DNA of 64,000 nucleotides from positions 2,649,501 through 2,713,500 of the forward strand of contig VICG01000002.1 of NCBI GenBank assembly GCA_008692225.1, written 5' to 3'. The DNA is from Monilinia fructicola (taxonomy: Eukaryota; Ascomycota; Leotiomycetes; Helotiales; Sclerotiniaceae). Under the pieces are notes generated by a model. It had not been told where the DNA came from. It ran no database searches and worked only from the letters and a program-made list of their open reading frames with translations. The position numbers were made by a program, and so were the translations under genes. Shown here piece after piece: positions 32,128 through 43,658 of the stretch (the stretch's first letter is position 1; every line of letters starts with the position of its first letter).

Positions 32128-33320
32128 GAAAAAAGTGAATCTTCGAGCAGATTTTGGAGAATTGCATTATGGTCTATCCCACCTAGCGGGTAGATTTTGT
32201 AATTCAAATATAAGTTCTTAGCGGAGGAGTCGCTGTAAATTAACCATGACTTTTCAGTTATTTCCCTCCCCCCTTCTCTCTTCTCGTCAAAAGATGGAAT
32301 GAGGAAAAGGAAGGAAAGATGGAGCGGATACAAGCGTTGAAGAGGTGGTGTATTCTTTGATCTCAAACGGCTTTCGAGAATTCTTACTTGGATTGAAGGG
32401 TAGAGAGAAAATATGGAGGTTCGAGATTAAGTTGGTCATGTGTTGAATTGAGAAAAGATGAGGGGGTGGGTAATGGAAATATTAGGGAGGCTAAAATGAT
32501 CATGACGTAATAGTCGTAACTTAATTAAGGGGTTTCGAGTTCGAGGATAGGTTTGTGATGTTCTATCTATTCACAGACCAGAGGTAGGGATATGGATTTT
32601 GATTAGTAGAGATTACTCTTGATCATTGTCAAGGATGAATCCAATATCGTAGCTAGAGAGAGGATGAGATAACATTCTTTCAAATGATGAAAGTATGTTT
32701 GAAAGGATTCAATCGGCTATGACACAAATAGGATTTTGGTAGGTTATTCCCATGGTATCTTCGGAATCGCATAACGAGCGATGAAAAAGCTCAATTGGGT
32801 TTCTGTGACACCGTTCACTGGTATTTTCTAGTCGAAATGTTTTGGCTAATGTTCTTTGCTAATGTGCTTCATATGAAAAACCAGCTGTATGACAACAATG
32901 AAAGGCTGGCTGATCGGACTGTTCGCGTTCAAGTCTGCTAGGTTTGCATGCTTGACAAGCTTTTTTGCCTATATCCGTGACTGAAAAGGCAGGGAGGAAA
33001 GAAATATAAGCCTGAGATGGTAAATTGGGAAGTAACAAATGGACAGAACTTCTTGTGAAAGGAATGAATACCTGCAATTGCAAGCATGTACACTTGTTAT
33101 TTGAGAGATCCATCCATTTTCTCTAGTTACAGAGTCAGAAAGCTTATATTATATTTGTGAACATGGGCAATCTCCTTATGCAGAGCCCCTATGATATCGA
33201 TAGTGTATCAGGGCCGAATCCGGTGTTTTGCAACGAGTAGTTTTGGAGTCAATCCCAATGGTGATCAAACTAATGGTGTTGAAACAACCCGACGACTACG
33301 AAAACAAGCATAACAAATAC

Positions 33321-33748
33321 ATGGATTCAGATCTATCTTTTCTTTACTAAGCAAACATCAATTCAACCGAAATACGTGTTCTACAACTCGGCGCAATCGG
33401 GAATCTAGGCCGTCACTGTATACCTGCCGTAATAGCACACAAGCATAGCGTAATTGTCTACGTGCGCAGCCCTTACAAGACCCGCTCATTAGTCTCTATC
33501 GAGACCATCGAATCTCCAGAAGCGATTGTTGAAGGAAATGCTATACTCGGACATGATGTTGAAGGAACCATTGATGTAGCTGGTACTCAAGTCGAACGCG
33601 AGGAAGAATGGCAGTTGAAGAAAGTTCAAAAGGCTGTGTGTAATGCAACTATTACAGTAGTAAAATAAGAACTTCCTTGAAAGTTTGAATTTGCTGTGGT
33701 ATGGGCATATTGGATTATCCTGGTACTGGATATTTCATTTAAGCATAG
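33321..33748 (+). pseudogene. Decayed NAD(P)-binding Rossmann-fold (NmrA-like) gene fragment
   Basis: In the frame at about 33351-33668 the plus strand encodes RVLQLGAIGNLGRHCIPAVI. This is a beta-strand followed by a GxxGxxG dinucleotide-binding loop, then SVIVYVRSPYKT and later LGHDVEGTIDVAGTQV, typical of NmrA-like atypical SDR proteins. An ATG at 33321 is followed by a stop at 33348. After the stop at about 33666 the family resemblance continues in another frame as GMGILDYPGTGY (~33698-33733). There a TGA (33686) sits where Trp is expected and a TAA (33740) where Gln would fit. So there is at least one frameshift and several transition-type stops. The subfamily and substrate cannot be assigned. 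Confidence 0.62.
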
Positions 33749-36052
33749 TATGGGATGCAAGAGTTTTATCTGGTGCCCAGAATTGATTATTCTTGCGTGC
33801 TATAGTATGCCTAATGGATCGTTAGGGAAACATTGTGCCACTTGTGATGTTTATTGAGAGCATTTCCCCCTCAAAGGTACGGCGGTCACTACTTTGCGTG
33901 GCATTTATGGTGCCTAACTATCCGAAGAAACAAAGCATAAAACTTTTTAAACGCATCACAACATCATAAGTTACTCTTTGAAGCGGATGCTCCAACGTTC
34001 AAGAGTACTTTGTTATCAAGCATTCCTTAGGTGAGATTATGGATGGACTTTGGATCAGTGTGCTATGATCATATACAACCAAGTATGAGGGAGGACATTA
34101 CCGACTGCCTCGCAGAAGACCTCGGGCTTTGACATGAGCAATGGGCAGGAAAGAGAGTTGGGGAAAAGGTGGAAAGAAGGTGAGGTTGAATTAAACAGCT
34201 TCTTTCAAAGCGATGTATGATATTTGGCGTTTTCTTATTAAGTACATTAAATCCTCTGTAGTCGTTATAGTTGAGTTTATTGGCGCTGAATTAGACTTTG
34301 CATGGTAGGAGGATGATATTTCGAGCATGGTGGTTTTCACTGGAATGAACTGCACCAATTTGCACACAGGCACCACTTTCATTAACCATGGTTCCTGACC
34401 ATCTGTGATCGCCATGAGCTTTCTTACAAAATGGAGAGCATAAATTTCTGCCTTTGTGATTGCCCAACTAGGCGGTATTTCCAAAAGCGCAGAACTCTCT
34501 ATATTTTCCAAAGCTCACACAATTCTTTCCAGATTTCAACGACGAAAAAATTCAAAAGCAGAGGAAGCTTGTTTTTGGAAGTTGCAGCACCGCATTAGTC
34601 ACCTTTTCATATCTTTGATGAGATCTCCAGTATTTCCAAAACCACTGCAAGCTAACCATATTCAATAATGGTAACTATGAAGTCACAATACAAGTAAATA
34701 TATACCGTTCGTCATCTCGGCTTAACGGAGCATTTTGCCACAAGTTACCGAGTGAGTACTTGGTAGTAGACCTTGTACTATTCGCCGCCGTAGTTGCAAG
34801 CTTTTGACCCGGGGGCAACAGAGCCAAGAAAAGAGGGGTTATGGTGGGAGGGCAGAGGATTGGCATCGCACTTGAACGAAATCTTGCGCCACAGAATAGA
34901 AAAGAAGTTGGCTGGTTCTAGGTCACGCCTATGGAAGGAGTGTGCTGTACGTGACTGCATTTGGCAGGCACGTAGATTTAATGGCTCCATCTTCGATTCA
35001 TCAACGAAAAGGGCTCTTTGATATCAAAAGTGGTACGTTCGAGTGAAGCCAGACAATTAAGCAGATACGTATCCGCATGTCGTGAAATAATGGTAATGTA
35101 GATCTCCAACTTAAGGATTACTAAAATCTTTAGGCTCATAATTCCCTCCGAGCATGTGGCAGACTCGTGGCAGGGTCGTGGCTTCTGGGGTTCCGACCAG
35201 TTGAAAACCGGCCCGGAGACTTTCCCATCGTAGATGGATACTACCTCATTGGCTCATATCTGTGTGTTTTGGCTCTTCACTTGCCCGTTTAGGATGTATG
35301 ACAAAGTAGACGACGGCACCGCTTGTTTAGGAAATGGCGAGATGATCTTCACTGTACAAGGAGAAATCTAAATTCTCGTGGTTACCTTCAAGTTTGGATT
35401 TATGTCGGGACATGCTTAGTTTACGGATTAACAGGCAATTTGTGCTTCTTTTATGACTTTGAAATCCAAATCCATTGTGGCTAATGCATGTCTAGGTTAC
35501 ACAGTAGCTATCGATAAGCTGTCGGATATATAGACAGACCCTGTTTTATACCGAATTATGTTATACTAACCGGACTTTCGCTTATTGTTGATACTGTACA
35601 ATCATCACTTTTTATACCTGGGGATACCAATTATATATTAATTTTTGGGAAGGAAGGGGGAGGAAACATCAGGCTGAGAGGAGAACCTTGAGGTTAGACT
35701 ATATTCTCTGTTGTAATACCGGACTTGATTGGTTAGATTTTGCGTTTCGGTATAATGAGGTACGCGGGAGCTTGTGCTAATTCGAATAACTATCTACTGT
35801 AGACGTAACCTTATCTGTACGTTAATACATGAGATATATCGATTTAAGATATCAATATATGAGCTTCTTGCATATACCAAGAAACCTTTTGGCAGCTTGA
35901 CGGGTGATTTCATAAGAGGCAGGGGTTTTCGGCATGGCTAGATGGACCGCATAAGGCAGAGAAATTTACTTGATATTTGTATCGGATGAAAATTCAAGAC
36001 TGTATGGAGTAGGAGATTATAACTTGTTAGCCTTTCAAAGATGCAGCTAATA
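33749..36052. other. Gene-free region
   Basis: About 2.3 kb of ordinary composition. Short open frames, such as minus strand 34191-34511, have no recognisable motif. Remains of the C-terminal half of the Rossmann pseudogene may extend slightly into this interval. Nothing else was recognised. Confidence 0.5.
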
Positions 36053-36305
36053 CTTGGCGTTGTTTTGGGTCAATGCCGGGCTAAAAATCTACAAAATAGT
36101 ATATCTTTTAAATTCTATTTTATATATATTATAAAACTTCCATTTTTAAGAATTTAAATATGCTAAACGTTTATTTTTTAACTTAATAATACTGTAAATC
36201 ATTATTTATAATTTTTAATTGATATATTGATTTATTATAATTTTTTAAAATAAGTTCCGTTTTCAGTTGATTTTTAGCCCGGCATTGACCCAAAACAACG
36301 CCAAG
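36053..36305. mobile_element. MITE with perfect 37-bp terminal inverted repeats
   Basis: The left end starts CTTGGCGTTGTTTTGGGTCA, and the same 37 bases are repeated without mismatch as the reverse complement at the right end. Both ends are flanked by TA (36051-36052 and 36306-36307). The 253-bp element has an AT-rich interior with no coding capacity. TA flanks, small size and long perfect TIRs fit a non-autonomous Tc1/mariner-type element. Perfect ends suggest it is fairly young. Confidence 0.85.
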
Positions 36306-39300
36306 TATATATTCGGTACTTGATCGACACAAAACATCAAAAGGTGGCGTGTTGCTTCTCACAAGGCGAGAGAATGATTGACATGATGCTATTTTGGATC
36401 TTATCGGACGGGGCTGTCAGATCGAGCACGGTCATCCGTCTTTGTAGAGTTGCAACACGTCGATCGTTTGAAGATTTCTATCTCCCCCACTAAATCCCTT
36501 GCTCCGAACGTGTTTTGGGCAGAAATGAGCAAGAATAATGACTAATCTCCCTCATCGTGGCCCGCTACTCAATATAAAAACTTAAAGAAATCGTATGATC
36601 CAGTGAGATCTACAGTGTCCAGAAATCGTATGATCTAGCAAGATTGACAGCTCCTGTGATCTGGGAACTAGATCTCTTTCGCACGTGACAAAGGAAGTCA
36701 ACACCATCATTTAGAGATTTGGGAGCAAACTTTTGAAGATTGTAAGAGTGAAAGCAATCTCTGGCGGAGGCAAACTTGATATGCTCACACTTGTTTGTGG
36801 CCGGACACCAAGCAGAATTCTCCAAACTTTGGTACTACCATGGGTCTTTCGCTGAATTCGATTCCAAGAGCTGGCTTCAAGGTCAAGAGGAGGGAATAAA
36901 TGTCTAATTATTATATAGGATAGTCAAGAATTCAACAAAAAAACCTCGGTTGTATAAATCCACAAATGTGAGATGGCAAATCAACGGGAAAGCTCAATTT
37001 ATTTCACATAGGCTGGCACTAGGATCTCGGAGAGGCTCGAGTTATCTGCATAACCGTCCCTTCAGGGCAAAGTTACCAACGGGATCTTATACGCACAGAA
37101 GAAACACAGTTAATGATAAGGACTAAAGCACCAACCAGGTTCACGGGATACAAGGTTTTGTGACCGGTGTTTGAGAACTTCTAATTTCTTAATTTGAATA
37201 ATGCTACTGTAGAATTCAACTAATTTACTAGACTTCGAACTTTAATACTTTACTGTAATAAGATATATTTGATAAAGCTCATTAAAACGTCAAGTTCTGA
37301 TTCGGTAACTTCCGAGGTTTCGGTCGTTCATTTTACCATTACCAGTATCCGGTAATGTTTGAGAGATTAGGTCAACCCAAGAATGCGTCATAATAGAATC
37401 TTCTTGAACATTCAATTCTATCGATAAACCAGACTGTTTTATTATATCAAGGTAGATTTGCTATGCCAAGATACTGTGCGGTAGTGGCCCTACTCGCTGA
37501 CTACACATCGCTTTACCCCTTTATAGATTCATGTCTAATTCTTCAATATCAAGATGTATACACAATGACACACAAGATATCCATGGATCTTGAAAGCAAA
37601 ACATATGCGAGGCATTACAAACATACAAGTACAGTATAATATGTACGTAGCATGCATTTCGGGGATGCTGCATCAGAGCTTCAGCACCAAAATTATCCGA
37701 CGCCCCTTCATCTCTCACAAAGTTGGCAGGCGCCAAGCCATGACGCCCGTGATTTTCTAAAATTTAATGATTGTTGAATGCTGTTCTCTTGCATCGAGAG
37801 CATTACAGTAGGTTTTGTTATTGTACTGAATATTCTGTTCTACAAAATTACTCGTGCTACATCAGACAAATAACCTTGCAACAATCTCGTGTCGTCGTTT
37901 CCATGCCAATGATGAGCACAGTACCATTGTGACAAAAAGCAAACAATTGAACCTTGGAAGCCTCAACTCACCTCTTCATATAATCAGCTGAGTTCAAAAC
38001 CAAACGCCGGAGCTCAACTATATGATATGAAAAGAACATTCTATAAAGAAGTTACCAGGTACCAGGTACCCAATCATTCTGTGATCGAAAGCATATCTTG
38101 AAATCAAGTAACACGAGCACCCAAGCTTTGATACATCATTACTTGACCTTTACCGTATTTGATGCGGTATGTATCCCTAACTGACAAGCTTAGACCAATT
38201 TACCATAGGAGATTGCCAATCAATGGAGACTCGAAAATCTACTATCTGGCACAGCTGGGCACACTTTTAGACAGACACTACTATTATCGGAAAATAAGAA
38301 TCCTCCATGTACTGACTGATACAGTATTAATTTGAAGTCTCTACTCTGATGTCCGATTACTAAACCAAATAAGGCTTTTGACTCCCAATCCACAGGTTTA
38401 GTACAGCCGAGGTAATAAGGCTCGCCTACTACAATCCAGTTAGTCTTTTCATAAAACTTGAAATAAACACAAAGTAACCAAAAAAAATCCATTTTTCATG
38501 AACGCCATCATCATCATCAGGCCAGGTTTGATTGTTTGGGAGATGAAGTGGTCCTTTCATAACGGAGCTTAGCGAAAACTTGATGCTTATTTGAAGCGAG
38601 ACTTTATTTGGTTGGCCCAGGTCCGGAGTAGTCGGATTCGATGCTCTACCTTGTGTTTCAAAGAGACAGCATTTAACGACCATCAAGAACTTTTAATTCA
38701 GATCTCTCAAACCCGCCAATTAAAACACGAGGAGGATCACTCCAAAAAGGTAAATCATACATTGGTGTGGAAGCTAATCAGTCAAAAGCAGTCTCGCAAT
38801 TGTATCGAGTATGGTTTGGGGCGGCTTGATGTACGGGCACTAGAAGAGGAGTCAAGGGCCAATTAACTAACTATCTTTTAGACACCAGTATGTTATGAAG
38901 AACCTGCATCCCAGATATGGTCGCGCGCTCCAAACGGATGAGGGTGATGCATCTCCCACACCCCTTGATCCTCCAAACTTTTTGTTTATCCCTGCAATCC
39001 TTGAAGTAGGTGATCGCGCTTCGAGAAGCCCCCTCCTTTACCCAACGAGCATGCAGCCTAGCCGTACGTATACGGTACTAGGTTGTTGCTGAGTGAGTGG
39101 CCACTCTAAATGTGAGGAATTTCGCTTTTGCCAAACTCCAGCTTACATGCATCCGCACCGCTGTGACTATTCAATTCCCTCATCAGGAATTGATTCCCCC
39201 GAACACTGGAATGGGTTTTGACCATTTAGGACTTTAGCCTTGGCAGGCATAAGCTTCCATATGGTGCATTTGACTGCTTCTGTGTGGCCCTATGGAAGGC

Positions 39301-40232
39301 CTCCCCAGTCCATAGAAAATACTCCGCTGCCTTGTCTCCACCCCAATCTCAGCCCCAGGCCTCGGGATCCAGAACCTAGAGGTCATCAACCATTCGCACA
39401 TTACAGCTGCTCTTGGTGAACCGGCAATACAAGCATCTTGCTTTTCATACGCACATATTCGTACTCTGCCACTGCCATTTCGGATAAGGCTTTGATCTAT
39501 TCACATGAGGAAAAGATTCAGACCTTGCATCATTCAGTACATATGAGAGCATTGTTATTACCCTTTACAGACATGCAGAGTCCAAATAGTAAACTCGAAA
39601 AACGAGATTCCCACTTGCCCCACCATCTTTGCTCTTTGTAATATCGGACCTAGACTTACCCCTGTTCAATTTTTTTATTCCACACTATACAAACAATCTC
39701 GAGTTCAACGGCAATTTCAGTCTTGTCTATTCCAAGGTTGTTATCACTATCCGTACCGAGCGTTTAGTGGGATCACTCTTCAACGCCTGCTCACCGTTCT
39801 TCAGACTTACAACTAGTCGATCTTGTACTTCCTTTTGACAAGTTTTGTACACACCACCTTTTCCCTGGATATTGTCCCTGCAGTCGAGGAACCTTTTCGT
39901 CCAACTTTCAGATCTAGAGTCATTACTCGTAGCCCTGTGATTCGCGAACTCAGATTAAGCTCCACAGTCCCACACATTACGTTCATCCCGAATCCCGGAT
40001 TCACCTGGAGTATCTGATATACACGGCTGAACCCAGACATTCAATTACCACGTACGAGCTGGCAAATATGGGTGAGAAGTGTGGGGGGTGATTTGGTTAT
40101 ACATAAAACTTCGACTGGCCCATTTGCCAGCATCTGCCTATTTGCACCTCGCCGTTATCACTTTAAAGGTGCTTTTTTTTTTCACACAAATTTATATTTC
40201 CCTTTGGCTTCAGTGAATGCCTCCATTCCGAC
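36306..40232. other. Gene-free region upstream of the FHHW/PKKRK protein gene
   Basis: About 3.9 kb with only short, unrecognisable open frames. The last ~700 bp (39500-40232) are pyrimidine-rich and probably contain the promoter and a long 5' leader of the next gene. Confidence 0.5.
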
Positions 40233-41846
40233 ATGTTACTCACCATTAAACAGCCAGTCCATCACGGCTACAAGTCTTATGACTATTCTCCACCGACACC
40301 ACCAGCTAGCTCTCGTTTTCCCCCGGCGGTGACAACTACTAGCTATCCAACATCTTCCATACCAGCAACATCGCAATCTCTTCCCCCTTTAGCTCTCACA
40401 AAGTCGACGAAGATGTCGACCCCACATCGTGGGTTACCCCCCATGACATTACCACAACCACCACAACCACCCCAGCCATCACAACAGGTAGTCCCAGCAT
40501 CATTAAATCAGCCAACGGGCTCATTACAACTACCGGCTCCGCCTCAGCAATGGCAGGGTGCAGAAGAATCTATGAGAAACTGGCTTCAAGCAAAGGCCGA
40601 AGAGGATAAGCGAAAGCAGGAGGAAGAGAAGACAAGGCAAGAATCACTGAGGCTGGAGCAAAGAAAAATAGAGCAAGATATGCTACGAACCTCTCTAACG
40701 GGAGGAATCCCACCGTATATGATTCCTATGGTTTTTGCTGGAATGGGCGGTGGAAATCTACCAAATTCTAGCCTAGAATGGGCTCAACACTATATGGCTC
40801 AAGCACACCAATTGCAACAGCATCAAGCCCAGCAGCAATTAGTCCCAGGACAAAGTCAGCATACTTCGCCGGAGCAAGTGCAGCGCAGAGAATCCCGGCC
40901 AGCATTTGGTGGCCAACATCCAGTTGCCGTTACTCTACCCTCGACGCCTATTGGGTCTACCGGCCCAGGTTTTCTTCCTAGTTACCAGATGTCTCCAGCT
41001 TCAAGATCCAGGCAGACTGTGGGTTCCTTAGCCAGAGCAACTGCAAATTCCCAGCTCCCAAGATTAAACACGGGAGAAATGTTTATCCAGCCACCTCCAG
41101 CGGCTTCAAGCATGCAGATATTACCAGGGCAATCAGGTCATCCATTAGCACAATCGCAGAGCGCTCAGCAGCAACAGGAACCTCAATCTTCGCCCTCAAT
41201 CTACTTTCACCATTGGCAACCGCCCACATCACAAGCAGGTACGAGCAGCACCCACCAGCCCCCGACACTCTCAGGCAAGCGGTTTTAATTTTCTGATATC
41301 TTAATTATGCTAATTACTAAGCTAGACCATGTTTCTTCCCCGAAAAAAAGGAAAGCAACTGGACCTCAACAACCAGCTCCACAGCCAACCTCATTGCCAC
41401 AATACACTTCTCCTTCTTTTTCACAGGCAGAATCTTCGATGTCAGGCACGCCATCTAGTAGACGCCGCGGACATTCAAGGAATCGGAGTGACGCATCAGC
41501 TCGCGGAGCTGATTCATATGGCCGCCCATCGAGTCGTCACAGACAAACTGAAAGTGGCTTCAGTACTCAAAGCCTAACTTCTCCAAGTCACTCGCAAACC
41601 CAAGAGCAAGTATCAGCGCCTGTAGAATCACACCGGCAGTCAGTAGGCTCGAATACAGTCTCATCATTACTTGAACACAGTGGTTCCCGGCCAAGAGCGC
41701 ATTCTCAAACTCAAAGCCAGCAAAGCCGGTCTCAGCGAGACTTAGAGCGTCAATACTCTGGAGTGCCGGAGATTAGACGTGAAGAAAGAGCCGCAGAGGT
41801 TGAGGAGGCACGACGTTCTGGCCAACGAAACGATGGAAGAAATTAG
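40233..41846 (+). CDS. Low-complexity, probably nuclear protein with FHHW motif and basic NLS
   Basis: I do not recognise a named family. Two exons (40233-41274 and 41326-41846) give 520 residues. The start is MLLTIKQPVHHGYKSYDYSP. The protein is rich in Pro, Gln and Ser. A charged, probably coiled-coil stretch at ~112-152 (EEDKRKQEEEKTRQESLRLE) is followed by the well-ordered-looking GGIPPYMIPMVFAGMGGG. Near the end of exon 1 is IYFHHWQPP, and exon 2 opens with SSPKKRKA, an SV40-like nuclear localisation signal, before a Ser/Gln/Arg-rich tail. The predicted intron of 51 nt uses a GC donor (CAG/GCAAGC) with a CTAAT branch site and CTAG acceptor; this is the only join found that keeps a sensible frame. 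Composition and NLS suggest a transcription or chromatin co-factor, but this is inference. Confidence 0.75.
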
Positions 41847-43618
41847 AGACGTTTCAGAGACCTGCAGATCATCTACCTAGACGGGAAAGCATCCACAAGC
41901 GAAACTTCCTAGGGCACAAGAGTCATGACCACCGGCTTACAACTTTGTCTATTCACCCTTCATCAAATATGCTTTATTCATATCTGAATGATTTTACATT
42001 TTTGCCTTCTATTCGCTTCGATATTGATTGTTTAGAAGATACCCATTTTACTGCGCACTTTTCAACTTTATTTTTACCATGCAACTTCCAACTTTTAACT
42101 TCTGCGCATCACTATTCTCGAGCGTTTATACATTCTGTATATCATTTTATAGCCTGTCGACGGAAAGCTTCACTTCGTGTATCATTACTATTTTGCGGTT
42201 GAGCCCTGGATGACACGTTTTTATCTTCTATAATCTTTTTTTTTTTTGCGTGCTCAAGTAGCACATCTAACCCGCCATTTAAAATTGAAGGGTAGGGTCA
42301 AACCTACATTATGTACATACTTATTTCTATTCTTAATCCGGTGGTGGACGTATATCCCAATTGGGCAGGTACATACAAAGTTTAGGTCTCGGGGTGGCAG
42401 AGTTCGGTGCGCGGGGAAGATAATTGTAGGCAGTCAGAGTCAAAGGGTGACAGATGGGGTCTGCAAAACAAGATTGGGGCGAATTGTGCTAGGCAAACCT
42501 TTGACATAGTCAAACCAACGCGAACAAGAAATCATAATCATATCAAACCAAGCAATTTCTCTAGAATCCTTTGATCCAACTTTTACTCCCAATCCAAGTG
42601 ATCAGGTGTTAAGATTGTGCTCATTTTCCACCCAAGTGCGTTGTGCAGCCTACTGCAGGCAGGAAATATCCTCTCACTCAGTCAGCCACTTCAACCAGAA
42701 ACGCCTACCTTCGGTTCTATTATGATCTGGTCGATCGGATAAGGATTCTAGAAGAGGAAAAAACTTGTTATTAACCTTGCTTAATAAGAGCCGCAAATAT
42801 TAGGCTGTCGATGGAAAGTCGAGAAATTACGAATATTATTATGGAGTAGGCGTGTACCAGCACGCAAGAAAAGCAGCTAGGTGCGGTCATCTCTGCTCGT
42901 TCGTAGTTACCGAACCGTGGTCAGCACGGAAATGGTCAGCAGGGGTTTGACGGTCTGTATATTAAAGTTTGTTGAACTAAAGTGTATGTAATTACGATCT
43001 TGTCAGTAGAGCCGCCATATGGAAAAGAACATGGTTGGTAAAAAGAACTTAGGTTAGTTAAATATGGTAGCTTAGGAGTGAATGGGAGCGTACGGAGGAC
43101 ACAGATGTTCCTGACAGGGAGGTATGCAGGTAGAACAGAGAGTAGCTAAAGGTCAGGTACAGTACATATTCTAATGCTTTAGGCATTCGCCCAAGGTTGA
43201 ACTTTACCGCACCCAGTCCCACTGCTTACCGTATAGATTAGAAGAGGGGTAAAACGATAAGAATGGAACCTGCCAACCTTACAATCAACCAATCTTCGAC
43301 CATGGTCTCGGCCTTGCACTTGTCTTTGGTCAAATCTAAAGCCCTCTCTGACTCGTTCAGCAAGCAAGCAAATACAGTGTAGTTAATTGCGTTCATTAAC
43401 AGGGTTCCGCAATTTCGTGCATTGTGGAACGTCCACATTCGGGATGCTACCATGAATATATCAAATCCTCATCGGGAATTCCGTTCCCAAATTTGATCTG
43501 TCAACGTGTTTTGTTACAGTATGGATACTACGGTGTAATGAAAAGCAGGCGTTTCTCGTCTTTTGCCTCATGGCGTCTCAAAGATGTGGATTCCGTCACC
43601 TGATTTTTATTGATGAAG

Positions 43619-43622
43619 GTTC

Positions 43623-43658
<36 letters not shown>
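43619..43658. repeat. TTTC tetranucleotide microsatellite
   Basis: About ten TTTC units on the plus strand in otherwise unique sequence. Confidence 0.93.

Larger units (their letters stand above)
29696..33320. other. Gene-free region rich in simple repeats
   Basis: About 3.6 kb without a recognisable gene. It holds three large tandem arrays (entered separately), pyrimidine-rich sequence at 30030-30180 and G-rich low-complexity sequence at 31600-31980. A long minus-strand open frame across 31145-32167 is judged spurious because it is mostly tandem-repeat and Pro/Ser low complexity. Confidence 0.65.

Noticed and set aside
31145..32167. A 340-codon minus-strand open frame
   Set aside because: Nearly a third is the ACACATAT array and most of the rest is Pro/Ser/His low complexity. 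No domain, no start context of note, and tandem repeats without stops explain the length.
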